Assembly: GCF_014356525.2 (NCBI RefSeq)
Contig: NC_052505.1
Location: 7,210,171-7,274,170, forward strand
Origin: Nilaparvata lugens
Taxonomy: Eukaryota > Arthropoda > Insecta > Hemiptera > Delphacidae
Direction of reading: 5' to 3'
Length of the DNA stretch: 64,000 bases
The position numbers and the translations under genes are program-made. This document shows, one piece after another, positions 25,878 through 37,640 of the stretch; position 1 is the first letter of the stretch; each line of letters begins with the position of its first letter. Below the pieces are notes generated by a model. The model ran no database searches and had not been told where the DNA came from. It was given only the letters and a program-made list of their open reading frames with translations.

Positions 25878-26125
25878 TATGTATATTATTATTTATTTAT
25901 TTGAGATACATATGGGAGCACAAGGATAATATCCCATAATTGCTCTCTTAACACATAATACGCGTAAACAATTGAAAATGCAATATTGAAAGAAATAAAA
26001 CGTCTTATTATTTCTGTATACTTTATAATTTATTAAATCTGTGGAATTTTTTTGCTTTTCAGATATTGTTAGGGGAACAGTTACAATTTGATTATACCAG
26101 AGAGAGGGTATAATAAATCTTCTTA
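25878..26125 (-). mobile_element. Possible LINE-like 3' end, reverse orientation
   Basis: ATTATTTATTTATTTGAGAT at the left resembles a reversed (AATA)n tail. The minus-strand 79-codon frame at 25,893-26,132 has no recognisable motif. Confidence 0.3.
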
Positions 26126-26744
26126 TATCCACCTACTTTATCTCTGATTATACTGTTGAAATGGATTAATTTCAACTTGAAATACTAATATAAATACTAA
26201 TCGAGGAGAACGGTTTTAACTACTATTATTATTATTAACGGTTTTCACTATTATTATTATCACTATTATCATTCTATAAATAATGTTAAATGTTAATAAA
26301 GATGCTGGAGCATTTTTTAACAGTATTGAATTTTCAGAGTTCAGACTGAAGCTATTTGAGTAAGATGAATATTGAGCATTGAATAAAAAGTTGTGAATGC
26401 ACTACTGATCACAATTCAGTAACACGGTAGTGGGTTGACTTCATTTTATTGGCTCCCAAATGAGAGAAGCCCCGTCTGTTGGCATCCGCGCTATCTTGTA
26501 CATTTTAATGGACACCCAAGTTATCGGTCCATCTCTGATGTCTCTTTGATCGGTCTCGTTTTGTCTCTCTCTACCCACTGGGCCATTCGATCCCCTTATC
26601 TTCCGACACTAGAATTATTTTAGAGATTCATTACAACGTGTTTCTCATGAGTTCGTTCATTAATCAAGTCGTAAACACAGGAGAGAATTTAATTTATATA
26701 GTTTCCCATTCGACCGATGTAGTTCCCCATGTAATAGGTGCAAT

Positions 26745-26827
26745 AGGAGAAGATGAAGAAGGAAAAAATGAGGAGGAGAAGAAGGAGAAAAGAAGAAGAA
26801 GATGAAGAAGAAGAAGAAGAAGAAGAA
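26745..26827. repeat. (GAA)n microsatellite
   Basis: Imperfect GAA/GGA repeats on the plus strand, ending in a pure GAA run. Reverse frames give only Phe/Leu-rich artefacts. Confidence 0.9.
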
Positions 26828-27133
26828 CTGGTTGCAACAGATGAGCTTTTTTATAACCTCTTGCTTGTATTGTAGATTCAAGTTTTGATAGTTGGACTAT
26901 CAATGAGAAGATGGGAAAATTACAAAGGATATCTAATCAGAAAATTGTTGTAGTTGACTCCACTAGCCAACCAAAAATTGAACAAGTACTGTAGCAAGAA
27001 AATATATACTTTTTGGGAGACTTCTCATTCATAGCCACATTACAGTGGAAAATAAATTAATAGATTGATCTAGATTAATTATAACAGTGGTTAACTTAAG
27101 ATACTAAACCTCAATTCACTTTTATAACCCCTG

Positions 27134-27330
27134 AAATTGAAATTTATTTATTTGCCAAATAATTTACAGACACAAAATAATAAAGTTAACAGAAGTACAA
27201 AATTTTAGAAGTATATAGGACAATATAATTTACAAGATCATGTGATAATATTAAGCAAAGTAATAATAAAATTTTGGCTCTACTGGCAAAAATAACACTT
27301 GAGAGCCAGTAGTGAGGTCAATTAAAAAGT
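27134..27330 (-). mobile_element. Possible LINE-like 3' end, reverse orientation
   Basis: AAATTTATTTATTTGCCAAA at the left is the reverse of an (AATA)n tail, and AT-rich sequence without ORFs follows. Weak evidence. Confidence 0.3.
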
Positions 27331-27884
27331 AATTATATAATATTATGTACATGTACATAAATATAATGTATGTACAAATAGAAAACAATTTAGATTAAAT
27401 GGAAACTAAATATTATGAAGGTTAATTAAATTCACTACTCTGTGTAAAATATAAATAACTGATTTAATGTCGTCGTCTTCTTGTGATTAATGTCGTCGAT
27501 TAAATGTGATTAAACATATCAAACTAAACAGGTGGAAAAACATATAAAGGAATCGAAGGAAAGCTATTATTGAAACAATAAAATTACAGCTCCAGGATTG
27601 CTGAACATTCGGGGTTGCTTTGATTCCTACGACTTCGAATTTGAATATTTAATTTAGGAATAATCAGGTGAGCGGTTGAGGCCCTTCTTCTCATTCAGAA
27701 ATTGCAGCTTGAGGGTGTAAAGAGGCGTGCGTGCACTTGTACGTATGAGTAATATGAGAGCAAGAATATTAGAGGGAAAGAAAGGAAGAGACCGATGGGA
27801 AGCAGGTGGAAAAGAGACGGTGGAGTGGAGAGGCCAGTGAATCAGATTGCAGGATTAGATGAAGAAGGAAGACAGGTAGATAGG

Positions 27885-28120
27885 GAGGTTGATGCGGATG
27901 AATTTACATTTTACCGAGCAGCCGTGTGATGCTCGGTCGCTTATCGTGTTTATGAAACCTGTTATTTGAGGCCGTAAAGAAACAATCTAACAATGGACTC
28001 GACAAATTAGCAACAAAAATAAGGGGAATAATAAGCGTAACATAATGGACCACAGCGTCATCGTACTCTCCTATTTAACTGGCCGTGCTTCAACTTAGCC
28101 TTCACCCACAGACAAGGCAG
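27885..28120. promoter_or_regulatory. CpG-containing island in pan intron 2, enhancer candidate
   Basis: ACCGAGCAGCCGTGTGATGC and a following non-repetitive stretch, with moderate CpG. No ORF or TE signature. Confidence 0.2.
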
Positions 28121-28723
28121 AGGCCCTCTCTCACACACCGGAAAAACTGGTCGCATTTTTTCATTCACTGCTCAAACAGAAAATTTTCCAACACTGGAAA
28201 TTTTCTGCGTGACATTTGCAAAGTACCGTAATTCTATTCTTTGGAGCAAATCGTTTATGATAATTGAACAGCACTTTGTTCGGATACTTTCACTTTGTTT
28301 CACTAAAACCAAACACGTGATGTTTTTATGCTGTATATTATCACAGACAAGCACAAGTTGTATCTGTGCCATTATCTAGTCATTTATGTATCGAAGATTT
28401 ATCTGTTTCTCACATCCAGTCTACGGTACTTTTTCGAGAAATCTTTGTTCAAGCAGAACTTATTTTCATCCCAAGGTTTTGTGGATTTCATATCCTGTAG
28501 TAGGCCTACTGAACCTGTATTAGTAATTATTTTCTGGAACCTAAACGTTTTTTCAAGTGGAATAATATTTTGTATGATTTGATAAGATTCAACTAGAGCT
28601 AACAAGGGTTAATCATTGGTTGAGCGCAACTAGCCAAAGAGTCCAGCAAGATTTATATTTTCCCTTTCCAATGAATAAAACTTTATATTCAACAGTTGGA
28701 ATCCTCTTTCTAAGGATGACTAC

Positions 28724-29205
28724 ATGATTTTTTTGTTTAAAAAATTGAAGGAAAGAACCCTTGATTGTAATATTAATGTGCACAATCATAATACGAGGAG
28801 CTATAGAAATGTACATATTCCTCAAGTAAGGCTATCAAGGACTTTGAGAAGCCATTTTAATGTGGGAATAAGACTTTTCAATCATTTGCCATCATATGTC
28901 AGAGATCTACCTTATCCTAGTTTCAGAAAGGCAATAAACAAATTCCTAAGTGACAACCCATTTTATAGTTTGACTGAATTTTATGAAAACTCCTTCAATT
29001 AATGTTTGTCTTATAAAATACTGTATATTTTACTAATATGTTTATAAGATTATATTTGTTATTTATGAGTTACCTAGATGGTATAAATTTGTATTGAGTG
29101 GGTCTCCACCCAAATTATTAATGTAATGATTCTTTTAAATACTCTGACATTGTCTAATGCAATTTTGTAAGTGTTCTTTGACCAAAATAAATTATTTAAT
29201 TTATT
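28724..29205 (+). mobile_element. Non-LTR retrotransposon 3' end: ORF tail plus 3' UTR
   Basis: The plus-strand frame at 28,724-29,002 encodes 92 residues with HNHNTRS, VRLSRTLRS, GIRLFNHLPSYVRDL and NPFYSLTEFYE. This is the typical C-terminal tail of Jockey/CR1-like LINE reverse transcriptases (HN.NTR...F..GI.LFN.LP..I....FK..L..FL...FYS..EF). A stop lies in frame just upstream, so the RT catalytic core is missing or frameshifted. The AT-rich 3' part ends with AAATAAATTATTTAATTTA near 29,205. The ATG at 28,724 is only the first Met in the remnant. It sits in pan intron 2, antisense to pan. Confidence 0.75.
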
Positions 29206-30128
29206 TAGTGCTTATACTGATTTCATGACGATTTCATCAATTCCATAAGTTAATACATTCAGTACTTGTGAGTACTAGATGATACAAATTCTACTGGAAC
29301 TGAATGAAATAACGACATTGTAATTTTACTAATGACAATAATACAAACAATATTCATAAAATTTCACGTGAAACAATTCTTCAAACAGAAGTTGTACAAA
29401 GTGTACTACTAAACGGAAATACTGATGTGATCCTGTAACATCATCTTAGATAATCTAGCATGCTTTTTAAGCTGTTTCCTGCAACAATTTGAAGGTACAC
29501 TGTAATCTTGGGAAATGTGATTTTTATGATTCAGTTTCTTTCTGTGCATCGCATGAGTTCTTGACAGTAAAAAGTCTTTCCGCTTCTCTTGTTGCAACCG
29601 TGGAGAAGACTTGTACTGTACTTTCTTGCTACTTCTTCATTCTTTGCCGGTAATTTACCAAGAACGAACGAGAGAGAGAAAAAAAAGAGTAAATACACCG
29701 GTAAGTTCTACAGAGCATTAAGACGGAGATGCATATGAAACAAGAGGATGATGAGTTTCTTGTTGAACACGGATACAAGTCTAATTCTCATAACAAAACT
29801 CAGTTCCCAGTCAATAAAATACATACATACACCACTGTATTTCTCATTGAATCGACTTCAATATTGATAAAACGTTTCAATGGTTAAAATGACATAGATT
29901 AGAAGCACCAGGAGGCAAAGATAAAATTCACCTTAGGGAAAGCAAAAGTTTAATGTGTACAGAAGCCAATGGTAACAAACATAGGAAATGAAAAATTGCC
30001 ACTTAAAATTAGTTTAGGTAGTTCAAGTAGTTTTTTGACCTACTTCACTGTCAAAACTTTATGAACTCAACTACTCAAAGAGAACAAAACATGCTACACA
30101 ACAACAATCACACATGTGAAATTCAAGG

Positions 30129-30285
30129 TGCCAGTTGTACAAAAGCCGGTTAAATTTTAATCGTAATTAATTTCACGATAACCAGTCAGAGAAACCTTTT
30201 ATTCAAAAAAAACTCCTCTGATTGGTTCTTGGGAGTTTAAATTAATCACCATTAAAATTCAGCCGGCTTTTGAGCAACCGGGCCA
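30129..30285. mobile_element. MITE with GTTG...AAAAGCCGG inverted repeats
   Basis: Left: CCAGTTGTACAAAAGCCGGT, then TAAATTTTAATCGTAATTAA and ACCAGTCAGAGAAA. The right end, read in reverse complement, is GGTTGCTCAAAAGCCGG, TTTTAATGGTGATTAA and ACCAATCAGAGGAG. So the arms are imperfect inverted repeats of about 65 bp around a short centre. Non-coding. Confidence 0.65.
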
Positions 30286-30446
30286 AACAATTCCATTCAA
30301 ACAAAGATTATTGTTTCACTCGATGGTCGGAGCTATAAGTATAAATTTGAAAACTATTCACATTTATGCATAATCTCGATTTAAACGGAGATAGATCAGC
30401 TGTTGGTTTAAACCCGGTATGAAAGACATCCTAACTGTGCCTGTTA

Positions 30447-30639
30447 AGGTGTGTACAGATATACGTGCCTCAAACACGCTCCACGCACGCTCCGCACTCG
30501 CTCCGCAATCGCTCCGATCATGAACGTTACGGGAGATGTTAGCTCTTCTCGCGTCCCACTCTTGCTCCCTGGTCGATCATCAATCCATCTGCTCGAGTGA
30601 CGTTCGATTGCGGAGCAGAGCGAAAGTCTGAACGCACCT
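30447..30639. mobile_element. Degraded MITE related to 35,987-36,150
   Basis: The left end AGGTGTGTACAGATATACGT and right end TCTGAACGCACCT match the termini of the element at 35,987, and TTA precedes the left end. The interior is different and carries CGCTCCGCACTCGCTCCGC-type repeats (about 30,480-30,515) with partial complements near 30,605-30,625. Confidence 0.55.
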
Positions 30640-30989
30640 TCCCTTAGACCTTCCCAAATAATTTTAAAGAATTGTGTTCTCTTCATCAATAAATAACGAG
30701 CGAAGCTCGGTGCCCCGATATTTAATTTGAATATAACCATTTAATGTAATCGTAGATCAGCGTTAAACGTATATATGGCCCTAAGAATCAATTTTGAAAA
30801 ACGTGGATGGTGCAAGAATTTGAGTGTGGCAAGATGTGGTATTACAGTGTTTGTTGAACAAAGTTTGGCAGAGTGGTCGCCGCCGTTATCAGAGGGAGAG
30901 ACAGAGACAGAGGCCCTCGCCCTTGTTATCAGAGGGAGACAGAGACAGGGGCCCTGGTGTCAGTGGGTTCCTGCGGTGGCATTGTCAGC

Positions 30990-31560
30990 CGGAGTCGGAG
31001 AGAAGAAATCCGAGAAGAAAAAAGAGGAAAAAGACGGGGAAAAATGCAGTTGAGATCGTCGTCTTGTTAGTGTGTTGGAGGAGGAGGTGGAGTGGGGAAG
31101 GGGTCAGCAGACTTTTGAGAGAACTAGTTTGCTTTAACGAGAGGAGAGAAGGAGAGAGTGAATGAGAGGCTGGCTGAGAGTGAGGAGGAAGGAGGAAGGC
31201 TCTTGCTCTCTTCGCCTGTTTGAAGGTCGTTGGAAGAGCCAGAGCTGGAGTCTGGAGTGAAGAGCATACTAGCCTGAATCAAGTCCTGTACGGGTCCTTC
31301 ACGGCACGGCTCCCTTCAACACGAACAAAGAACTTCCTCCGCGCTCCCGCCCTCACAACTTAAACACGTCTCACCCTCCCAAATCTCACTCCTCAATAAT
31401 TCCGCCAGCTTCTCGGGTCTCGGCACCTGTTGGCTTTCTCTGTGCGCTGAGCGCCGTGTACCAGCCACCAAATTAGAGCCTTCGCCGCGACACTTTTAGC
31501 ACCTGGTTACATCCATCCCTTCTGTTCCAACAAAAAAAACCACCCTCCAATCACCTCCCT
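30990..31560. promoter_or_regulatory. GC-rich block near exon 2, partly GA/GGAG-rich
   Basis: 30,880-30,960 has a ~45-bp repeat (TTATCAGAGGGAGA.ACAGA twice). 31,000-31,200 is GGAG-rich, and 31,290-31,520 is CpG-rich. The overlapping plus-strand frames (30,775-31,165) are Arg/Glu/Gly-rich and antisense to pan; I do not call them genes. Located 0.9-1.5 kb downstream of exon 2. Confidence 0.25.
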
Positions 31561-31820
31561 ATTTGCAGGTATACAGATACCATCAAATACACACCTACAG
31601 ATTTATCGTGTTTTGTATCTCCTGAGAAAACTATTGTCAGTAGGTGAAAGGATAAGAAATGTGTTGTGAAGTTATGGACAACAAAGATGATTCCAAGTAT
31701 AGGATCGAATTGCAATTCCAAATGATATTCACAAGGTTGTAATCGAATGATGGAATGATTATGGGATATGATAGTGCAGTAGTAGCGAACCAGAGAGTAT
31801 ATTATACTCTATTCTATACT

Positions 31821-31969
31821 CCTCTATATTCTATACCCTCTGTAGAGAACCCAGGATATATAACATTTATTAATTGTAGTTTAAGCTACACTTCCTCTAT
31901 ATTCTATACTCTCTGTAGAGAACCCAGGATATATAACATTTATTAATAATTGTAGTTTAAGCTACACTT
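31821..31969. repeat. 73-bp tandem duplication
   Basis: CCTCTATATTCTATACC...GTTTAAGCTACACTT is present twice back to back (31,821-31,893 and 31,894-31,969). The second copy has a small insertion. Near identity suggests a recent duplication. Confidence 0.85.
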
Positions 31970-32487
31970 TGTAGCAATAAAATGCTAATAATTGTCGAAA
32001 ATATTGATTCAAGTATACAGATGGAAGAGGAAGAAGAATGCATTTTCTATCTCTCTGAATTGTTGCTCATGAGTCAACACAGGACCAGATGATTTATAAT
32101 CGTGACTCAACCACATTTTTGCATACATATCGCGAGCTACAAATAACTTGAATTATTTCTAAATACAATTAAAAATTCAGAACGTGTGTAAGTAACTGAT
32201 AATCAAACATTAATCATTAATGAATCAGTTGGTACGTTAACAGAGAAAGCATAGCAAATGTTTTTGCCAAGTATATGCATATACACTTTTTCAAAAAGAA
32301 GTGTATGCTTTCCCCTATGTATCTCAAGAGAGTGTTTTCAAATTCTTTGGACAAGTAGACCTAGACCTGCTAGACCCTAGATTATCTTTCTATAAAATAC
32401 ACTCTCTAAAGATTACATCTATTAATTCATAAGTGATTATCATTGAATTTACATTTTTTACATGAATAATTGTGCATTTTTTCTTAC

Positions 32488-32560
32488 CAAAAACGGGACT
32501 GAGATCCGCCCTGGAGACATTTTTATTCGATGAATAACTTTGGCCCGAAACAACTTTCTC
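32488..32560 (-). CDS. pan: pangolin/TCF second coding exon (24 codons plus 1 nt)
   Basis: A 73-nt exon too short for an ORF listing, found by looking for the missing phase link between the exons on either side. On the minus strand it has acceptor TTTTGTTACAG and donor TTTG|GTAAGA. Read in phase 0 it gives 24 codons starting EKVVSG and ending SRADLSPVF, plus one base. Drosophila Pan has an EK...SRPDHSPVF segment at the same place, directly before its SFNMGYLVSPY segment, as I recall it. The first part (VVSGQSYSSNKN) is less conserved and appears longer than in the fly. The dangling G pairs with the first two bases of the exon at 6,604-6,707 to make a glycine codon. The segment is a flexible linker between the beta-catenin-binding domain and the central region, with no catalytic residues. 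Introns of about 24.0 and 25.8 kb flank it. Support is phase, both splice sites and similarity. Confidence 0.9.
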
Positions 32561-34503
32561 CTGTAACAAAAGTACGTTTCAAAATCATGAATTTGCCAGA
32601 AAATATTTACACAAGTTATAATATTAAACAGTTACACAATTCATAACATTGGTACAGCATAGTTGCAATTTCCATTCAAGATATTGAGTAATTCTATGAA
32701 GTCTCAAACTTATCGCACGTTTATTACAACATCGTAGATAATTCTCAATCATTACCCAGTAGCGAAAATGATAAGCGCAACCTGACTTTTCTATAATTTG
32801 TGAATAATTATTCAATCCAAGACTGAATGAAAAATAAAAATACTATCATGAACAGTGCAAGATTATAATTTGAACTGCACTTTTGTATGTATTGCACATG
32901 AAACCAGAAAGTGAAAATTTTGATATTGAGAAAAATAACGGAATTGTATTTGTGTAGAGTTTTCTTTCAATTACATTAGAACAAAGGAGATAAAGCATGA
33001 CCCGAATGACAATAACGGAAGTCAAACAGTCAACAGATAAAAAAGGTCACGGACGGGGGACGGTGCGAAATAAACACCGCGAGAAAAGAGAAAGATCAAT
33101 TTAGAGAGAGTGAGCTATGAACAGATACGGTAGTTGGAATATAAACAGGGCTGCTATTATAGTACTCTATTGCAGCTATCAATCAAGTAAATCACGACAG
33201 AGCAAGCCACTGAATAAATGCATTCTGGAATGTCAAGAATGCTGAAAATAGATCTTATCGGATGGAAATAGACAAAAGTAAAATCGAATTCAAGGTTGAA
33301 TGAACTCTTCAAACCTACATAAATTGATGCCTGCTGAATTAAATATAATTACAAACTTTATTTAGTTTAGACAGAATCATAATTATATTGTACGTAAATT
33401 TAACGATCATTTAACTTCATAGTAATTAAACTATGGTAGCATAGTTCATGAATAATGATTATTATTTTATTTTCATTCATATAAATTTTCATTTAGAAAA
33501 TACATATTGAATTTACAGTTTCCTCGCTTTCAAAAATTTCATCTTTCACAATAATTCTTGGTATTTTCATAAAAGATAGCCTAATAATGGGTATCAGTTT
33601 TACTACGGTATTTAAAATGTTGCTCTTTCCACTGAATTTTATTTTATAGAATCAAGATATGAGGGTTCAATATAAAACACCATAATGACGTAAATATGAT
33701 ATACCTAGCCCATACTAGTGAAATCATCTTATGATATACCTGTATTGTTGTGCTTTTAGTGTGATATAATTAATCATTGAAGAAATGATCGTTTCCAATA
33801 AATTATTAGTAGAATAAATATAATTCCATTAGTTGCAATAAATTATAAATATAAATCTAGCAATTCAATAGAATATTTATGTCTCAAAGTTTATTGTACT
33901 ATAGATCATTGATGGATAGTTTTGATTGAAATTTACGTTTTAAATCCCAGTTGATCAATATTTGCGTCAAAAATGAGAGTTGAAGAGTGACACCCACCAG
34001 ACATCTTGATGTTTAGAAACGATTCTTTAGGAAATGGAAGACGTTAATGACTTTTCTCTCTTTAGAATGTGGTTGTTTGTATGATCAGTCTCCAGGGCAA
34101 AGCTAAGGCTATCGGATGACTGACAACGTCTACGTATCTGGTCCATTAATTATTCAACAAATAGCAATGGATGGAAGTTTTCGATGGCTGCTGACATTCT
34201 TCAATGGTATCGGGTTACTGCCGAATTTTATCGTCCAAAATTCGAAAAGGACCGGCTTGATGACTGTTCACAAAAAATTCACCACAGATTTTTGAAAAAT
34301 GATCAACAGATTTGGAGAGCCACTGAATCTGACGAAATCAATGACAAGAACATTGTCATCTTTTATTTCATATATGGAATAGTAATTCATAATGAATTAC
34401 GAGATCCGTGTGTTTCAAAGTAGATAATGCTTTCAGTATATGTATACTGAAGAGTAGGCTACATTTCAGAGGATAAAACAATGTATCAGATATATATTTA
34501 TAG

Positions 34504-34598
34504 TTTATCAGAGATTGACAATGGTGTAATAACCGAAACCGGTCTTTCTAAGTATCAATAAATCTGTGGTTTTTTGACAATTTCTTAGTCTTTTTCAT
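34504..34598 (+). repeat. Penelope-like/retroelement terminal repeat, copy 1
   Basis: Contains TTTATCAGAGATTGACAATG, then ACCGAAACCGGTC and TATCAATAAATCTGTGG. It is about 95% identical by eye to 63,745-63,838. The pattern of a small GGT/ACC stem followed by GAAAC and CCGGT resembles hammerhead-ribozyme cores found in Penelope-like elements. That assignment is inference; the repeat itself is certain. Confidence 0.6.
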
Positions 34599-35986
34599 TC
34601 AATATTTCAGAGGATAGTTGGTCATCGAATAACTAATTAATAGGCCTACATCATTACTCATGACCTACATTAATAAAATATTATTAGAAATGTTACTCCT
34701 ATTTCAGTACCAGTATAACAAGTGGCTTGATACTACTGTACAGCACTCATATTTCCAACAATAGTATTAGTCCTAGCTCATTAGCTGTATTTAATCTACC
34801 TTGGTACCTAGAAGTATAATCCATAAAACATTAATTAACAAAAATTTTAAATATATGTGAGAACATTACTTGGGAACAGAATGTCTGGTCTAAATACATG
34901 CCTACAGTGATTATCTTGATGAAATATTTCAGTCTTAGCGACAAGTACAGTAAGTGTTGAAATAATCTAAAAATATCATGGAGAATAAAGATCTCATAAT
35001 AAAATTCTAAGCACATCTCTTGCATTATCTTCATTATGGCACCTAAAAAATGTAACAAGAGTAGAAATGGACTATTATATCCGTACTGGAACATTCTGTA
35101 GGCTTCATGAATCAAGGTTCAGTGACTTATGGCAGCAGTATGATTCAAAATGATAAGAAAAACGATTGAAATTAATAACTATAAAATCGACAGTCAGCTC
35201 AGTCACTAATGATAATTAATTCTCAGACACATGGTGGGTGATTTCACTTTCATAGCATACTTAAAACACGGTGGCCCTCCATAAAATTGCAAGTTTCCTA
35301 GACGAAGATGCACAGTAGTTTTTCATTAGAAGCAATGAGCCCAATAGCAATACACAAGTACGCTTCGCAACAGAAACAGAAGCAGTAGACTGTCGGAAGC
35401 ATACATTTCATTTCATTCGTTCCAGACCGTTGCTTGTAGCTCGTCCAGCTATGAGAAGGAACATAAAACGTTCTCATTATAACTTGCAATTGCCTTCAGC
35501 AGCTCGTTTTAATACGCTGTACACTGGTTGCAATGCGTTTTGGTCAGAATGGCCAAAGCAAAAACAATTGCGAATAAACCCCAACAGTTACTGATCCCCC
35601 TTCCCACCCCACTTACCATGCAACCAACCATCCACTCAGTAAAACGATGACAGCAGCCTACTGTGTGTGTGCGACTTATTAGTAGTTGTTCACTAGAGCT
35701 GGAAGCCCAACGTAAAATACAATGGAAATTGTTCCTACAGTAATTGGTTGCTGCATAAACCAGGAAAATGCCAGACCACTAATAGAAATTTTAAAGCACA
35801 ACACAGTGTATGATTTGATAATATTAACTATGTACGAAAAGAGCTAAGATAAAGATAATGTGAGTGATGTATTGATAAATGATGAATAGCGTATGGTAAC
35901 TACGCTACCATTTTAAAGTTCATTTATTTCAATTTATATAATTAAGACCATAATAAAATTTTAGTTGACTATGATTTGTTATGTTG

Positions 35987-36150
35987 AGGTGCGTACAGAT
36001 TTACGCGCCGCGAACATGAGCAATTCACTTTTAATCAGCTGATGCCAAGCTTTTTTGTATGTATCTTACTGCTTCTGTAAAAATACAGATATAGTCAGCT
36101 GATTAAAAGTGAATTGCTCATGTTCGCGGCGCGTATATCTGTACGCACCT
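35987..36150. mobile_element. MITE, long near-perfect hairpin (AGGTGCGTACAG ends)
   Basis: AGGTGCGTACAGATTTACGC at the left end is mirrored by GCGTATATCTGTACGCACCT at the right. The arms are about 55-60 bp and nearly identical (CGCGAACATGAGCAATTCAC, then TTTTAATCAGCTGA). The flanks are TTG and TTA, compatible with a mutated TTA duplication. It is related to the degraded element at 30,447. Confidence 0.8.
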
Positions 36151-36639
36151 TTAGAGTAACAGTGATAGGAATTCACTGCAATTTCCAACAACTGCATTTC
36201 ATTGAAAATCTTAAAGAGAACATTATTAGAATTTTTTCAACATATGGCTGCCAGTACTCGTCATAATCGTTTATGAGTTATGACAAATCTCGACTACTCA
36301 ATGTGGCAAATCCTGATTAATCAACTCATTTATGGCAAATGCTGACTACTCGACTCATTCATGGCAAATCAGTCACAACGTACCGTACAAATCTAGAATG
36401 GAAACAGTCAATAGGTCTATTATACAATACTGTATTTTTCAAACAGTAACAAGAATATTTGTAAAGTAAATAGTAATTCCAAAATACTTGAGCATTTTTC
36501 TCTTTAAGGGTCGCATTGCAAATCTATTCCAGAGCAGATTTCACGTGAGTTACAAAGGCTCCAACAACAAAATTAACACAACATCAAATCCAGATAAAAT
36601 ATAGAGCATACAGCCAGAAGAGGAAAATGCATGCTCTCC

Positions 36640-36910
36640 ACTTGAGAGCAGAATTCAAACGCAAAAACTGCGCTCAAATTTCGCAACAAGTGGCGGCTTT
36701 GAAAAACGATCAGCGGCAGGACGCGTCAACTTTTTTCGGCGCCATGTCAGATTGTTGAAAAGTGCTGTTTCAGCACTTTATTCAACCCTGCACTCTAGCC
36801 GTATACACGAATTAAAACAACAGTGATAGTTTTAAATTGGCCCGCATCAAACATACACGTACAGTTTTTCGCGCGTGATTATCATTCCGAGCACGTTATG
36901 AAATTATAGG
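36640..36910. promoter_or_regulatory. CpG-containing island in pan intron 1
   Basis: Non-repetitive, CpG-containing (GGACGCGTCAAC, TTTTTCGGCGCCATG). A small hairpin AAAGTGCTGTTTCAGCACTTT lies near 36,760-36,780. No ORF. Confidence 0.25.
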
Positions 36911-37069
36911 GAATCGTATCGTATCAGTGTTTCACTCTGTTGAACCCCTCCTACTCCCCACCAACAAACAATGCAATCCAACGACCCTTTGCCGCTTTTT
37001 ATACTCTCCTAATTCTCGTGTGTCGCATTCGAACTGAACATTTTAATAGTGATTACACTGCTCTGTAAT

Positions 37070-37640
37070 CCCCGTCAGCCCACCCCTCCCGTCACACCCC
37101 AGTACCATTTATCCCGGTAATCGCGAGTGGGAAGAGAGAGAGTGAGAGGAGGCGCGGCATGCTAATTACTCGGTTAATTACTCATCTGATAATCGCTGTT
37201 GCCCGCTTCACCAAAGGACCGGCTTACATTTTGCAGCATACAGTTGTAGTCGTCTACTTGACTTTTCATATGGCCTCATGCAACGCATTAAATCTTTTAT
37301 TATTGTGCACCACCCCTGCACCAATAACGCATCATCCCGATTCCCAGAAAACAAAAACAATTGGACCCAAAGCGCGTATAATAATCTACAAGCGTGTTTT
37401 AATGCCTGATCCAATCGTACGCCGTTTTCAAATTTTAATGAGCGCTGCAAAAATTCAGCCTGCACCGAAAGTGCTGAAAAAGATTATTGATGATCCAACA
37501 GCACCACCTCCACCCCCCACAACAAGATCGATTCCATTATATTGGCTCGCTTGCAATAACCGCCATACTTTATATGCTGTGGAAAGGAAAGCTAGCAAGC
37601 CGATAAACACTAAATCAATACCAATTCCTGAGGATTAACC
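37070..37640 (+). other. Complex block with a 159-codon plus-strand frame, unknown
   Basis: The frame at 37,159-37,638 is one of the longest not explained by simple repeats and is antisense to pan. The peptide has PTAPPPPPTT near residues 112-121 and Ile-rich patches, but no family motif. The DNA is non-repetitive with moderate CpG. A conserved regulatory block seems likelier than a gene, because no promoter, splice or domain evidence exists. Confidence 0.3.

Larger units (their letters stand above)
6708..32487 (-). other. pan: pan intron 2, about 25.8 kb
   Basis: Bounded by the exon 2 donor and exon 3 acceptor, both canonical GT/AG. It contains MITEs (9,766; 16,816; 24,301; 30,129; 30,447), the CA tract (13,509), the 179-bp array (16,001), a LINE remnant (28,724), short tandem repeats and several CpG-containing islands, each listed separately. 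I see nothing recognisable in about 8,250-9,660, 10,050-11,000, 12,310-13,500, 13,710-15,240, 17,750-18,680, 22,100-22,950, 23,340-24,290, 25,050-25,870, 26,130-26,740, 26,830-27,130 and 29,210-30,120. An alternative exon could still hide there without transcript data. Confidence 0.8.

Noticed and set aside
26544..26551. CTTTGATC, a match to the TCF/LEF binding site, as evidence for pan autoregulation
   Set aside because: An 8-bp match is expected by chance in 64 kb, and no clustering or helper site was seen.
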